A stretch of DNA of 62,922 nucleotides, taken from Burkholderiales bacterium RIFCSPHIGHO2_12_FULL_63_20. GTDB taxonomy: Bacteria > Pseudomonadota > Gammaproteobacteria > Burkholderiales > Burkholderiaceae_C. The position numbers were made by a program, and so were the translations under genes. The stretch spans positions 50,820 through 113,741 of the forward strand of contig MESA01000027.1 in the NCBI GenBank assembly GCA_001770775.1. Reading direction: 5' to 3'. Below, piece by piece: positions 44,856 through 55,553 of this stretch. Position 1 is the first letter of the stretch. Each line of letters begins with the position of its first letter. Under the pieces are notes generated by a model. The model was given only the letters and a program-made list of their open reading frames with translations. It was not told the origin of the DNA and ran no database searches.

Positions 44856-46176
44856 ATGGCGCTCAATCACCATTGGTGACTTGGTCAAAAGCGGTGAGGC
44901 AATTGTCCAAACTGGTCCGTTTGGCTCGCAACTGCATAGCTATGACTATGTGACCAATGGAATTGCCGTCATTCCAACCGAGGCAATTGGTCGAGGACGC
45001 ATTCTCGATGTGCCCGTGCCACAAGTGACTGCAGACAAGGCGGCGGAGCTTGCAAGACATCGACTAAGTATCGGTGACATCTTGTTTGCCCGTCGAGGTG
45101 CCCAGGCGACTGGGTTGTCAGCGATTGTTGATGAACGATATGAGGGTGCGCTATGTGGGACCGGGGCGTTGCTGCTACGCGTTCAGTCGAAGCGAGTAGA
45201 CACGCAATTCCTAGCCATGTATCTGTCCAGCGAGGAGGCATTTAGCTGGCTCAGAACTCATGCGGTCGGCGCTGTGATGCCGAACATAAATACAGACATC
45301 ATCAAGACGCTACCTATTTGCCTTCCGAGTATCGAAGAGCAACGGGCCCTTGCAAGCTTCTTGGGGGCGATTGATGAGCGTGTTTGCCTTCTGCGCGAAA
45401 CCAACGCCACGCAGGAAGCCATTGCCCAGGCCCTGTTCAAGTCCTGGTTCGTCGATTTCGATCCCGTGCGCGCCAAGCAGGCTGGCCTCGCTCCCAACGG
45501 CATGGACGAGGACACCGCTGCGTTGTTCCCTGATGCGTTTGAAGAGTCGGTGCTGGGTTTGGTGCCGAATGGGTGGAAGCAGATGCCGTTGATGGATGCG
45601 TTCGAGTTCAACCCTTCTCGCCCATTGAAGAAGGGGACGCTTGCCCCCTACCTGGACATGGCCAGTGTGGCTACCAGTGGCCATCGCACCGATGTCCCGA
45701 TTCAGCGGGAGTTGGGATCTGGAACGAAGTTTCGCAATGGCGATACCCTTCTGGCGCGCATCACCCCGTGTTTGGAGAACGGCAAGGCCGCCTTTGTGGA
45801 TTTCCTTGAGGATGACCAGATTGGTTGGGGTTCAACGGAGTTTCTTGTGCTGAGACCCAAGGGCTCGCTGCCTGATTACTTTGCGTACCTGCTGTGCAAA
45901 CATCAGCCCTTCTTGGACTTCGCTGTTCAGAGCATGGTGGGCACGAGCGGTCGGCAGCGCATTCAGAACGAAGCGCTGGGGCGGTACCCCATCGTGGTTC
46001 CTTCAGATTCCGTTGCGCAAGCCTTTGGCCGATTGGTCTCAGCGGTGCAATCCAGCATTGCAGCCAATGATGGCCAGGCGCAAACCCTGGCCGCACTTCG
46101 CGACACTCTCCTTCCCCATTTGATATCCGGCAAACTGCGCCTACCCGACGTGCTAAAGCCTGCTGAATGCCATTGA
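44845..46176 (+). CDS. hsdS: type I restriction specificity subunit
   Basis: 443 aa with two target recognition domains and two central helices. TRD1 covers the first ~150 aa ([42 protein letters not shown]), with a conserved helix after it ([19 protein letters not shown]). TRD2 follows ([38 protein letters not shown]) with its own helix at the end. It sets the DNA sequence recognised. The 10-bp overlap with hsdM suggests coupled translation. Confidence 0.92.
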   Translation: MGSEWRSITIGDLVKSGEAIVQTGPFGSQLHSYDYVTNGIAVIPTEAIGRGRILDVPVPQVTADKAAELARHRLSIGDILFARRGAQATGLSAIVDERYEGALCGTGALLLRVQSKRVDTQFLAMYLSSEEAFSWLRTHAVGAVMPNINTDIIKTLPICLPSIEEQRALASFLGAIDERVCLLRETNATQEAIAQALFKSWFVDFDPVRAKQAGLAPNGMDEDTAALFPDAFEESVLGLVPNGWKQMPLMDAFEFNPSRPLKKGTLAPYLDMASVATSGHRTDVPIQRELGSGTKFRNGDTLLARITPCLENGKAAFVDFLEDDQIGWGSTEFLVLRPKGSLPDYFAYLLCKHQPFLDFAVQSMVGTSGRQRIQNEALGRYPIVVPSDSVAQAFGRLVSAVQSSIAANDGQAQTLAALRDTLLPHLISGKLRLPDVLKPAECH

Positions 46177-46185
46177 GAATATGCC

Positions 46186-47313
46186 ATGAGCGACGACAAG
46201 AAATCGACAAGCACAGGTGCCAACACGCGGTGGTGGGAGTCCTACCTCGTACGATATTTTTCCGGTGCCATCGTTGGAGCCATGTGTCTGACTGCGATCT
46301 TGCTGTACGCAGACTGGCGCTTGTATAGCGGTGCGCACACCAGCTTATCTGACAGCAAACAGCCACTGCCTATGTCGGCCGTGGCGTTCATGTTGATTGC
46401 TGGCGGCTTAGTGTATTCGTACATCATCAGCGCGCCCATCACGGTCATCCATTTCGGCCGATCAGGTCGGTCTGCGCTAGAACAACACGTTCGGTATTTC
46501 TGGCTGGGCTGGGTCATCACATTGTTGGCCTTGCAAGTGATTTCCGTCACAGTGGGTCTGCGAGAAATGGCTTGCAGTTTGGTCATCTGGCTGATGTTGA
46601 TGATGGTGTCGCTGAGTTACCTGCTCGTGTCTTCTCAACCCGAGGGCCCCAAGCCTGCGGCCACCGACCTGAACGTCGCACGGCCAATCGGACGCAAAGC
46701 TAAACGATCACGAGAGGCCTGGCGTAATGGCCTTGGTGCGATGGCGTGGGCGGGCATGTTGTTGTCTGTGGTGATGCTTGCAGCTCGTGCCTTTGGCTTG
46801 CAAGGTCGTCCTGCTGTAATGTCTCTCATGGCGTTTGCCTTGCCTACCCTGTTTGTGGGTGGTATGCAATACGTCACCCTGTTTCGAATCTTCGACACCG
46901 AGCGTGCCTTGCACCGGTTCTACCGGCTGCTGACACGAGCCAGAACGATGAACAACTCGAAAGATGTGCGTGAGACCTACACGCATCTCCGCGAGCATTC
47001 CAATGCGACTTTCATCGTGCTGTTGGAGTTGTGCTTTTCAGCGTTCCTGATCTTCTGTGTGGAGGTCTTTGCGGGGCATCCTGCTGCTGGCAGCGCGTCA
47101 GGCAAAATCGGTGTGGTGAGCGAGAGCATGGTCAATGCCGTTTTGCTGCTCATCGCGTTCTGGATGACGCCCAACTTGTTTATGTGGTCGAGGGCCAACC
47201 AACTGGAGAAGGACTTTGCCAAGCGGCCTTTGCTTTACGCCGCTCAAGCAAAGTCCCCTGCCGCTGACACCGAGCCTGCTTCTCGAGTGATGGTGTCCAG
47301 GAGGAGGGACTGA
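46186..47313 (+). CDS. multi-pass membrane protein inside the hsd operon
   Basis: 375 aa with about seven membrane segments (YFSGAIVGAMCLTAILLYA; PMSAVAFMLIAGGLVYSYI; LGWVITLLALQVISVTVGL; ACSLVIWLMLMMVSLSYLL; AMAWAGMLLSVVMLAARA; FIVLLELCFSAFLIFCVEV; VNAVLLLIAFWMTPNLFMW) and a basic central loop (RPIGRKAKRSREAWRNG). No family is recognised. It starts 9 bp after hsdS and its stop overlaps the ATG of the next gene, so it is fully embedded in the operon. It may work with the AlbA_2 protein. Confidence 0.65.
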   Translation: MSDDKKSTSTGANTRWWESYLVRYFSGAIVGAMCLTAILLYADWRLYSGAHTSLSDSKQPLPMSAVAFMLIAGGLVYSYIISAPITVIHFGRSGRSALEQHVRYFWLGWVITLLALQVISVTVGLREMACSLVIWLMLMMVSLSYLLVSSQPEGPKPAATDLNVARPIGRKAKRSREAWRNGLGAMAWAGMLLSVVMLAARAFGLQGRPAVMSLMAFALPTLFVGGMQYVTLFRIFDTERALHRFYRLLTRARTMNNSKDVRETYTHLREHSNATFIVLLELCFSAFLIFCVEVFAGHPAAGSASGKIGVVSESMVNAVLLLIAFWMTPNLFMWSRANQLEKDFAKRPLLYAAQAKSPAADTEPASRVMVSRRRD

Positions 47314-49328
47314 TGATTGATCTAAAGACGCTCGAAGATCTGGATTTGCTGCGCGAATCCCAGGAGCTCGAATGCAAGCTCGCGCAAGGGCAAAACGGCC
47401 AGGGCGAGGTGCCCAAGGATTTCTGGCCCACTTACTCAGCCATGGCCAATGCCCACGGCGGCGTCGTGTTGCTGGGCGTGCGTGAGAAGGCCGGTGTGTT
47501 CAGTATCGCGGGTTTGACCAACCCAGCCAAGGTGCGGACCGATCTGTTCAACAACCTGAACAACCCGGGCAAAGTCAGCTTCAACCTGTTGACCGATGCG
47601 GATGTTCAGGAGGTGGTGATCGACGGCCATGTGATTCTTAGCATCCAGATCCCGCAGGCTACACGCAAACAACGTCCCGTTTATCTCAATGGCCAGCCGC
47701 TGGGCCACACCTACAAGCGGCTGAATGATGGCGACCGACTGTGCGACGAAGAAACGGTCAAGCGGATGCTCGCGGAGCAGGTGGAAGACGAACGTGATGC
47801 TCGCATCCTCTCGGGCTTTGGCATGTCAGACATTGACATGGACAGCCTGCGCATCTACCGCCAGATGCTCAAGGATGAAAAGCCTGGGCACCCCTACTTG
47901 GAACAGAACGATCTTGCTTTTTTGACGAGTTTGCGCGGCTGGCGCCGCGACCGCATCACAGGCGAAGAGGGTTTGACCTTGGCAGGGTTGCTTATGTTCG
48001 GGTGCTGGTCGGCCATTCAAGAAGCCGTGCCTCATTACTTTCTGGACTACCAGGAACGACCGGAGGCCAAGACAGAGCTGCGCTGGGTAGATCGTCTGGT
48101 GCCAGATGGTACTTGGACAGGCAATCTGTTTGAGTTCTATCGGCGGGTGTACCGCAAGCTGGTAGTGGATCTGAAAGTTCAGTTTTCGCTCAAAGGTGGG
48201 CAGCGTCAAGATGACACACCGGTACATGTGGCTTTGCGCGAGGCCCTGGTCAACACCTTGGTGCATGCGGATTACACGGGGCGTGTGTCCGTGTTGGTGG
48301 TGAAGCGGCCTGACATGTTTGGCTTTCGCAATCCCGGTCGGCTGAGGCTTCCGTTTGAGCAAGTGATTCGGGGCGGTGAGAGTGACTGCCGCAATCGTAT
48401 CCTCCACCAAATGTTTCTGCTGATCGGCCTGGGTGAGCGCGGCGGCTCTGGCATGCCAAAGATTTACAGTGGCTGGCAGAGCCGCCATTGGCGGCAGCCT
48501 CTATTGCGGGAGAAGGACCAACCCGAGCAGACCTTGCTGGAATTGCACATGCTGGACTTGCTGCCGCCAGCCGTGCTGGAGGCGTTGCGGGCACGGTTCG
48601 GCGAGTCGTTCGACCGGGTGGAGTCGCTCGACAGGATGATCCTGGCCACAGCCATGATCGAGGGCGTGGTCAACCACTCGCGCATGACGGAAATTTGTCT
48701 GGATCACCCTCACGACCTGAGCCTGGCATTGGCGCGTCTGGAGCGGGACGGGATGTTACTGTCTCAGGGGCAATCCCGAGGAAAGGTCTACCACCTGCCC
48801 GGTGCTGCCCCCGTTTCCCCGGAGCAAGTGTTTCCGGCGGCGTTCAGCTCCGGTAGTAGTGGCGACAGCTTCGGTAGTAACGGTATCAGCTCCGGTAGTA
48901 GCGTCGATAGCTTCGGTAGCGACCGAGGTGTCCCGATGGTGCCGCCCGTGGAGGTTGTCGCTGAGGTGGGTGGAGAGGGATCGCGTCGAGACGAGCACGG
49001 TTGCTTGATGTCGCACCTGCTTGACGCACCCATTTTGGACGACCTGGCAGTCTTGTCTGAGTCACTTAGGGCTGACCTTTTGGAGCGGGCGGCGCTTCCC
49101 AGGGCCAAGGCACGACTGGAGCGTCAGGCCATGGTCGAGGTAATCTTGGCCGTCTGCGAGGGCAGGTATGTCCGGCTGAGTGTGTTGGCTGAACTGCTGA
49201 ACCGCGATCCGGACGGTTTGCGCAAGGGCTATTTGGATGCCTTGGTCAAGGAGCACCGGATTCGGAGAGCGTTCCCAGGTACGCCAACCCACGAGTTACA
49301 GTCTTATAAAAAGGCTGACGGGGCGTGA
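47313..49328 (+). CDS. AlbA_2 / Schlafen-type ATP-binding protein in the hsd operon
   Basis: 671 aa. The N-terminal AlbA_2 domain (ESQELECKLAQGQNGQGEV; WPTYSAMANAHGGVVLLGV) is a putative nucleic-acid or ATP-binding fold. A histidine-kinase-like ATPase part follows (HVALREALVNTLVHADYTG; FRNPGRLRLPFEQ; GLGERGGSGMPKIYSGW), then winged-helix-like sequences. A 28-aa Gly/Ser tract of four 7-aa repeats sits near residue 512. Such genes often lie between hsdS and hsdR in type I loci, where their role is unclear. Its ATG shares a base with the preceding stop. Confidence 0.82.
   Translation: MIDLKTLEDLDLLRESQELECKLAQGQNGQGEVPKDFWPTYSAMANAHGGVVLLGVREKAGVFSIAGLTNPAKVRTDLFNNLNNPGKVSFNLLTDADVQEVVIDGHVILSIQIPQATRKQRPVYLNGQPLGHTYKRLNDGDRLCDEETVKRMLAEQVEDERDARILSGFGMSDIDMDSLRIYRQMLKDEKPGHPYLEQNDLAFLTSLRGWRRDRITGEEGLTLAGLLMFGCWSAIQEAVPHYFLDYQERPEAKTELRWVDRLVPDGTWTGNLFEFYRRVYRKLVVDLKVQFSLKGGQRQDDTPVHVALREALVNTLVHADYTGRVSVLVVKRPDMFGFRNPGRLRLPFEQVIRGGESDCRNRILHQMFLLIGLGERGGSGMPKIYSGWQSRHWRQPLLREKDQPEQTLLELHMLDLLPPAVLEALRARFGESFDRVESLDRMILATAMIEGVVNHSRMTEICLDHPHDLSLALARLERDGMLLSQGQSRGKVYHLPGAAPVSPEQVFPAAFSSGSSGDSFGSNGISSGSSVDSFGSDRGVPMVPPVEVVAEVGGEGSRRDEHGCLMSHLLDAPILDDLAVLSESLRADLLERAALPRAKARLERQAMVEVILAVCEGRYVRLSVLAELLNRDPDGLRKGYLDALVKEHRIRRAFPGTPTHELQSYKKADGA
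48846..48929 (+). repeat. four 21-bp tandem repeats within the AlbA_2 gene
   Basis: Units start at 48846, 48867, 48888 and 48909. Each begins AGCTYCGGTAG and encodes seven residues (SSGSSGD, SFGSNGI, SSGSSVD, SFGSDRG). The repeats alternate in type (1 and 3 alike, 2 and 4 alike), so a 42-bp unit was duplicated. Copy number may vary between strains without shifting the frame. Confidence 0.85.
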
Positions 49329-49456
49329 GCATGGGCTTTAAAAGCGAAAAGCCCGGTGACTCACCGAGGCTGTAGCGCCGACCAGGAACCCCCAATCCCT
49401 TCGCACTACATTTGAACTAACTCGTGTCAAGCAAGCAGTAAAGAATCAGGGTGCCA

Positions 49457-52400
49457 ATGACCGAAGACCAACTCGAACAAGAAGCACTGGGCTGGTTGGC
49501 CGAGGTGGGCTATGCGGTTCACTCTGGCCTGGACATTGCGCAAGACGGCAGCAACCCTCAGCGCGCCGACTACCGCCAGGTCATCTTGCCCTTCCGGCTG
49601 CGCGAAGCCATCCAGCGCCTGAACCCGAGCATTCCCACAGCAGCGCGTGAAGACGCCCTACAGCAGGTGCTGGACCTGGGCATTCCCTCGTTGCTGTCGG
49701 CCAACCGGGCTTTACACAAGCTGCTGGTTGGCGGCGTGCCGGTGCAGTACCAGAAGGATGGCGAAACACGAGGTGACTTCGTTCGCCTGGTCGATTGGTT
49801 TGACGCGTCGCGCAACGAGTTCTGGGCCGTCAACCAGTTCACCATCAAGGGACCGCATCACACCCGCCGCCCCGACATCATCCTGTTCATCAATGGCCTG
49901 CCGCTGGTGCTGCTGGAGTTGAAGAACCCTGCCGACCAAGTCGCCGACATCTGGAAGGCCTACGACCAGATCCAGACCTACAAGGCCCAGATCCCCGATG
50001 TGTTCCAGTACAACGAGGTCTTGGTCATCTCGGATGGCACCGAGGCACGCCTGGGCTCCCTGTCGGCGGATGCCGAGCGCTTCATGCAATGGCGCACCAT
50101 CGATGGCGTGAGCCTTGACCCGCTGGGCGAGTTCAGTGAGCTGGAAACCCTGGTTCGTGGTGCCCTGGCGCCGCAGTATCTGCTGGATTACCTGCGCTAC
50201 TTCGTGCTGTTTGAGGATGACGGCGCTCTGATCAAGAAGATCGCCGGGTACCACCAGTTCCACGCCGTGCGCGCCGCCATTGAGCACGTGGTCGCCGCGT
50301 CGCGCACCGACAGCCCGGCAAGCATCCAAGGCAAGGGTGGCGTGGTCTGGCACACGCAAGGAAGTGGTAAGAGCATCACCATGACCTGCTTTGCCGCCCG
50401 GGTGATGCAAGAGCCCGCGATGGCCAACCCCACCATCGTGGTCATCACGGATCGCAATGACCTGGATGGCCAGCTCTTCGGTGTGTTCAGCCTGGCGCAG
50501 GATCTGTTACGCGAACAACCCGTGCAGGCCTCCACGAGGCAAGAACTGCGTCAACTGCTGACCAACAGGCCATCCGGCGGCATCGTCTTCGCCACCATCC
50601 AAAAGTTCATGCCAGGTGAAGACGAAGACATGTTCCCGGTCTTGTCCGACCGCCGCAACATTGTCGTGATCGCTGACGAAGCGCACCGCACGCAATATGG
50701 CTTCGAGGCAAAGCTGAAAACCCGCAAGCTCAAGCCAGAGGCTGGGAAGAGCTACGCCACCGCAGTCGTCACGAGCGATGGCGACAGCACTGTGGTGGCA
50801 TCCACGGCTGACTTCGCGCAGCCCGAATACAAGATCAGCTACCAGGTGGGCTATGCCCAGCACCTGCGCGATGCCTTGCCTCAAGCCACCTTCGTGGCCT
50901 TCACCGGCACACCCGTCAGCAGCACCGACCGTGACACCCGCGCTGTGTTCGGCGACTACATCCATGTCTATGACATGCAGCAGGCCAAGGAAGATGGCGC
51001 CACGGTGGCCATCTATTACGAGTCTCGCCTTGCCAAACTGAGCCTGAAAGAGGACGAGCTGGCCCACATCGACGACGAGGTGGATGAGCTGGCCGAAGAC
51101 GAAGAAGAGAGCGACCAGGCCAAGCTCAAGAGCCGTTGGGCGGCACTGGAAAAAATCGTTGGCGCCACACCGCGCGTGGCCAGTGTGGCCAGCGACCTGG
51201 TCAAGCACTTTGAAGAGCGCGACAAGGTCCAGCCAGGCAAAGCCATGGTGGTGGCCATGAGTCGCGACATCTGCGTGCACCTGTATGACGAGATCACCAA
51301 GCTGCGCCCCGATTGGCACGATGCGGACCCGGAGAAGGGCGCCATCAAGATCGTGATGACCGGCTCGGCCAGCGACAAGGCCTTGCTGCGCCCACACATC
51401 TACAGCGCCCAGGTCAAGAAGCGGCTTGAAAAGCGTTTCAAAGATCCCACCGACCCGCTGCGCTTGGTGATCGTGCGCGACATGTGGCTGACCGGGTTCG
51501 ATGCCCCTTGCGTGCACACCTTGTACGTGGACAAGCCCATGAAGGGCCACAACCTCATGCAGGCCATTGCCCGCGTGAACCGTGTGTTCAAGGACAAGCA
51601 AGGCGGCCTGGTGGTGGACTACATCGGCATCGGCAATGAGCTGAAGGCCGCGATGAAGGAATACACCGCCAGCAAAGGGCGGGGCAAGCCTACGGTCGAT
51701 GCCCACGAGGCCTACAGCGTGCTGGCTGAAAAGCTCGATGTGTTGCGCGCCATGCTGCACGGCTTTGACTACAGCGGCTTCCTCACAGGTGGCCACAAGA
51801 CCCTGGCAGGTGCCGCCAACCATGTGCTGGGCATCAAGACCGAGCAGGGCCGCGAAGGCAAGAAACGTTTTGCGGATACGGCATTGGCCATGAGCAAGGC
51901 CTTCACCCTGTGCTGCACGCTGGACGAGGCCAAGGCAGTGCGCGAAGAGGTGGCCTTCATGCAGGCCGTCAAGGTGATCCTGACCAAGCGAGACATCTCT
52001 GCGCAAAAGCGCACCGACGAACAGCGAGACCTGGCCATCCGCCAGATCATCAGCTCTGCCGTTGTTTCTGAAAGCGTGGTCGATATCTTCGACGCGGTGG
52101 GCCTAGACAAACCCAACATTGGCTTGCTGGACGACGACTTCCTGGCCCAGGTGAAAAACCTGCCCGAGCGCAACCTGGCGGTGGAGTTGCTGGAGCGCTT
52201 GTTGGAAGGCGAAATCAAGAGCCGCTTTGCCACCAACATCGTGCAGGAAAAGAAGTTCTCCGAGCTGCTGGGCAACGTAATCAAGCGATACCAAAACAGG
52301 TCCATCGAAACCGCGCAGGTGATGGAGGAGCTGGTCGAGATGGCCAAGAAGTTCAGGGAGGCGGCATCGCGCGGCGAGACCCTGGGCTTGACCGACGACG

Positions 52401-52675
52401 AAGTGAAGTTCTACGACGCACTGGCCATGAACGAATCAGCCGTGCGCGAACTGACCGACGACACGCTGAAGAAAATCGCCCACGAGTTGACGGAAAACCT
52501 ACGCCAGAACATCAGCGTGGACTGGTCACAGCGCGAAAGCGTGCGCGCCAAGCTGCGGTTAATGGTCAAGCGAATCTTACGCAAGTACAAGTACCCGCCT
52601 GATGCTGCGGATGCGGCGGTGGAGCTGGTGCTGGAGCAGGCTGCGACATTAAGTGGTGACTGGATTACCAGATAA
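49457..52675 (+). CDS. hsdR: type I restriction endonuclease subunit
   Basis: 1072 aa from the ATG at 49457 (a GTG at 49451 is possible). The nuclease part has the PD-(D/E)xK elements [20 protein letters not shown]. The translocase has Walker [29 protein letters not shown], the DEAH-box [13 protein letters not shown], and FTGTPV. The C-terminal helical part binds the methylase complex. With HsdM/HsdS it cuts unmodified foreign DNA. It lies 128 bp after the AlbA_2 gene in the same direction. Confidence 0.94.
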   Translation: MTEDQLEQEALGWLAEVGYAVHSGLDIAQDGSNPQRADYRQVILPFRLREAIQRLNPSIPTAAREDALQQVLDLGIPSLLSANRALHKLLVGGVPVQYQKDGETRGDFVRLVDWFDASRNEFWAVNQFTIKGPHHTRRPDIILFINGLPLVLLELKNPADQVADIWKAYDQIQTYKAQIPDVFQYNEVLVISDGTEARLGSLSADAERFMQWRTIDGVSLDPLGEFSELETLVRGALAPQYLLDYLRYFVLFEDDGALIKKIAGYHQFHAVRAAIEHVVAASRTDSPASIQGKGGVVWHTQGSGKSITMTCFAARVMQEPAMANPTIVVITDRNDLDGQLFGVFSLAQDLLREQPVQASTRQELRQLLTNRPSGGIVFATIQKFMPGEDEDMFPVLSDRRNIVVIADEAHRTQYGFEAKLKTRKLKPEAGKSYATAVVTSDGDSTVVASTADFAQPEYKISYQVGYAQHLRDALPQATFVAFTGTPVSSTDRDTRAVFGDYIHVYDMQQAKEDGATVAIYYESRLAKLSLKEDELAHIDDEVDELAEDEEESDQAKLKSRWAALEKIVGATPRVASVASDLVKHFEERDKVQPGKAMVVAMSRDICVHLYDEITKLRPDWHDADPEKGAIKIVMTGSASDKALLRPHIYSAQVKKRLEKRFKDPTDPLRLVIVRDMWLTGFDAPCVHTLYVDKPMKGHNLMQAIARVNRVFKDKQGGLVVDYIGIGNELKAAMKEYTASKGRGKPTVDAHEAYSVLAEKLDVLRAMLHGFDYSGFLTGGHKTLAGAANHVLGIKTEQGREGKKRFADTALAMSKAFTLCCTLDEAKAVREEVAFMQAVKVILTKRDISAQKRTDEQRDLAIRQIISSAVVSESVVDIFDAVGLDKPNIGLLDDDFLAQVKNLPERNLAVELLERLLEGEIKSRFATNIVQEKKFSELLGNVIKRYQNRSIETAQVMEELVEMAKKFREAASRGETLGLTDDEVKFYDALAMNESAVRELTDDTLKKIAHELTENLRQNISVDWSQRESVRAKLRLMVKRILRKYKYPPDAADAAVELVLEQAATLSGDWITR

Positions 52676-52693
52676 ACAAAAATCAGGATAAAA

Positions 52694-55138
52694 ATGCCAA
52701 TTAGCATCCAACAACTTGTTGATGAAATCGTCCCAGAAAAGACGGTTCTCTTATTCGGGGCCGGCGCATCGATCCCTTCCGACGCGCCATCTGTTCAGCA
52801 TCTAATAAATCGAATTGACTCCGAGTTTAAGGTTCTCGGTGAGAACCTTACTCTTGCAGAAATTGCAGGATTGGCCGAACGGAAAAGAAATCGTGCGGAT
52901 TTGATTCGCTGCTTGAGGGCGGAGTTCAAGGGGGTTCACCCTAAAGGTGCTATATTAAATTTGGCCCTATACGGCTGGAAGAGCATTTTCACAACAAATT
53001 ACGATGAAATCGTTGAGGAGGCATATGCAAGGAAGGGCAAAGAGTTGACGGTTTTTTCGTCAAACTTTGACTTTACTATCCATGGATCCCCAAACTCAAC
53101 CAAGTTGTTCAAGCTGCATGGGACAATTGGGAAAGATGTTGCAGATGGCCATGCCTCTAGGATGATCCTAACCGATCTCGATTACGACTTGACCCAAGAT
53201 TATAGGGAGGCGCTCTATTTAAGATTTGCCTCAGACTTAACAGATGGGAGTCATGTCATTATTATTGGGCAATCTTTGGCAGATCCAGATCTCCGAGAGG
53301 TGGTGCAAAAAGCCATATCAGTACATCAGAAGGCGATGTCAGGTGGGCGGATAACGCTGCTTCTTTATTCTAAAGATGAAAATAGGGCTGCTCTGTTTGA
53401 GGCCAGGGGGTTGCGCGTTGCTTTTGGAGGGCTTGATGAGTTTTTCATTGCAATGGCTAAGCGCCAGCCTGATGCAATTTTCGCGCAAAAGCATAGCGAT
53501 GATTTGCTTGATACGGCTGCGAGTCTCCGGCCGGTCACAATTAATGTTGCGGAGGAGGTTAATCCAGAAAAGGCTGACCTTAGTGCGATATTTAATGGAT
53601 GGCCTGCAAGATATGCCGATATTTCGCGAGGATTTACTTTTGATAGATCAGTCGCGCAAGGCATATCGGAGTCGCTTAAGCAAGACGCAAAAATTTGCGC
53701 AGTTCTGTTGGGGGCTAGTGGCGTCGGGAAAACTACGGCAGCTAGGCAGGCAGTATTGCGCCTTAAGGATTCAGGTTTTCTTGCTTGGGAACACAAAACA
53801 GACCATCCGCTGATTGTCCAAGACTGGTTTGATGTTGCTAATAAGTTAAACAAATCATCCAGGAGAGGCGTTCTGTTAATTGATGATGCACATACGCATC
53901 TTTACGCAGTGAATGACATTGTTGATCGAATGTCTGCGGCAGGGATTTGTGCACTAAAACTTGTACTGGTCTCTACGAGAAATCATTGGGGCCCACGTGT
54001 AAAAACGCCGAATATTTATGGCTCGGGTTCTGAGTTGATTTTGCAGCAGTTGACTGGACAAGAAATAGATGGGCTCTTGACTTTGGTTGAATCCGTGCCA
54101 AGTGTGCGTTCATTAGTTGAAAGTGGGTTCGGTGGATTTTCTCGATATGAACAACGGCGCCGCCTCGTCGATCGGTGTGAGGCAGACATGTTTGTTTGCC
54201 TAAAAAATATCTTTGCATCCGAGAAATTTGACGACATTATTTTGCGTGAGTTTTCTGGGCTTGGTGCAAATGAGCAAGATATTTACAAACTGGTTGCTGC
54301 CATGGAGCATGCAGGCATTCGCGTACACCGGCAGTTGGTCATGCGACTAATATCCATTCAGGCAGGGCAGGTGTCGGCTACATTAAGCAATCTTGCAGAC
54401 ATTATTCACGAGTATGAGGTCAGCGCGCGTGAGGGTATTTATGGTTGGCGGGTTCGTCACTCAGTCATCGCGGGAATTGTTTCGAGATATAAATTCTCGG
54501 AAGTTGATAAACTTGTGGAGTTGTTCGGTAATGTGATTGATCAAATATCGCCGACGTACGACATCGAAATTAGAACGATTCGAGAGTTGTGTAATATTGA
54601 ATCTGGCCTTTCGATCATTCCAGACAAGCGCATTCAGAATAAATTGCTGAGAAGGATGATGTCTATCGCTCCGGCTGAGCGGGTTCCCAGACATCGGCTC
54701 ATAAGAAATCTTATTGATCTGGGTGAGTTTGAGGTTGCGGAATCAGAGATTCGAATATTTGAAAAAGACTTCCGTCGAGATGGCCCGGTGGTTCGGTACA
54801 GAATTCTTCTCATGATTGCGCGAGCAACGGAGACGCCGGGCTTAATGAAGGAAGATAGATTGGTAATTCTTGAGCAGGCCCGGGAGCTTGCTGTGGCAGC
54901 TTGTGACCAGTTTGCAAACAATAAGACAGTCTTGGGTGCTTACTGTGAGTTGGGTGTTGAAACATTTAAAATATCAGGCAAAGCTGATGTTTACGATGCT
55001 GCTATGGAGAAATTGAAAAAAGCAGAGGGGCGCCTTGGTGATCCTGACATCACAAAAATGGTCATACGATATCAGCGGCGACTATCTGGGCAAGCGCCAG
55101 CTCCTGACGAGACTGGCTTTTCGAGCGGAGCGAAGTGA
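52694..55138 (+). CDS. SIR2-STAND defence NTPase
   Basis: 814 aa. N-terminal SIR2 domain: VLLFGAGASIPSDAP, FTTNYDEIVEEAY, LFKLHGTIG (catalytic His) and IIIGQSLADPDL. A STAND-type NTPase follows: Walker A GASGVGKTT (residues 340-348), Walker B GVLLIDDAH, LVLVSTRNHWG sensor. The remaining ~350 aa are helical, TPR-like. SIR2 domains in such proteins break down NAD+ on phage sensing, as in the Avs5 and Dsr-type systems. The gene is clearly AT-richer in codon use than its neighbours, so it was acquired separately. AGGA lies upstream of the ATG, 18 bp after hsdR. Confidence 0.85.
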   Translation: MPISIQQLVDEIVPEKTVLLFGAGASIPSDAPSVQHLINRIDSEFKVLGENLTLAEIAGLAERKRNRADLIRCLRAEFKGVHPKGAILNLALYGWKSIFTTNYDEIVEEAYARKGKELTVFSSNFDFTIHGSPNSTKLFKLHGTIGKDVADGHASRMILTDLDYDLTQDYREALYLRFASDLTDGSHVIIIGQSLADPDLREVVQKAISVHQKAMSGGRITLLLYSKDENRAALFEARGLRVAFGGLDEFFIAMAKRQPDAIFAQKHSDDLLDTAASLRPVTINVAEEVNPEKADLSAIFNGWPARYADISRGFTFDRSVAQGISESLKQDAKICAVLLGASGVGKTTAARQAVLRLKDSGFLAWEHKTDHPLIVQDWFDVANKLNKSSRRGVLLIDDAHTHLYAVNDIVDRMSAAGICALKLVLVSTRNHWGPRVKTPNIYGSGSELILQQLTGQEIDGLLTLVESVPSVRSLVESGFGGFSRYEQRRRLVDRCEADMFVCLKNIFASEKFDDIILREFSGLGANEQDIYKLVAAMEHAGIRVHRQLVMRLISIQAGQVSATLSNLADIIHEYEVSAREGIYGWRVRHSVIAGIVSRYKFSEVDKLVELFGNVIDQISPTYDIEIRTIRELCNIESGLSIIPDKRIQNKLLRRMMSIAPAERVPRHRLIRNLIDLGEFEVAESEIRIFEKDFRRDGPVVRYRILLMIARATETPGLMKEDRLVILEQARELAVAACDQFANNKTVLGAYCELGVETFKISGKADVYDAAMEKLKKAEGRLGDPDITKMVIRYQRRLSGQAPAPDETGFSSGAK

Positions 55139-55266
55139 TGCCAAAGCAATGGGTCATCATTTCAGGTAAGGCGCACGCTATTGACCGCCAGTTCTCAACG
55201 CGCAATTTTCTGGCTGAGAGATCAATTGCCGCGCTTCAGGGCTCGCGCGTGAGAGCTTTTGTGTGA
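55138..55266 (+). CDS. possible small protein coupled to the SIR2-STAND gene
   Basis: A 42-aa frame, MPKQWVIISGKAHAIDRQ and on, whose ATG shares a base with the SIR2-STAND stop (TGATG). Mixed charge, no membrane segment, no family recognised. The overlap suggests real coupling, but frames of this length also occur by chance. Confidence 0.3.
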   Translation: MPKQWVIISGKAHAIDRQFSTRNFLAERSIAALQGSRVRAFV

Positions 55267-55474
55267 GTTGCACGTGAAAAGTGCGTGGCCTGACCCCAGT
55301 TGCTTACAGCGGCCTACCGGATTGGCTAAAATGATTGCCCATGCGTGCGTTCTTGTCTTCCTCAGCAGACCTCTACCGTCAGCGTTGGCGTAAGCCAGCG
55401 ACCTGATTGACCTACTGCGCCCACCCCAGGCGCCAGACTCCCCACCCGCATGTGACACTGGCTGTCCAGTGAGC
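55267..55474. other. non-coding right end of the element
   Basis: No coding frame seen. It should carry whatever promoter now drives trpGDC. A TAAAAT (in GGCTAAAATGATT, about 55334-55346) could be a -10, with TTGCTT 21 bp upstream, which is too far for a good -35; other candidates are weaker. Confidence 0.4.
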
Positions 55475-55501
55475 AAAAAAGCGGGTATCAAAGCGGGTAT
55501 C
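55475..55501 (+). repeat. 27-bp direct repeat, right copy
   Basis: Identical to 34120-34146 in sequence and orientation; two copies of AAAGCGGGTATC in tandem after extra A. It lies 52 bp inside the right att core. Probably an arm site for the integrase. Confidence 0.85.
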
Positions 55502-55553
55502 AAAACGAGGGCTGCCAAGAAATCCCTCATGAAATCAATAGGATAGAGCGCAT

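Noticed and set aside
55222..55530. Minus-strand frame over the right end of the element
   Set aside because: Crosses the arm repeat, no family pattern, low-complexity composition.
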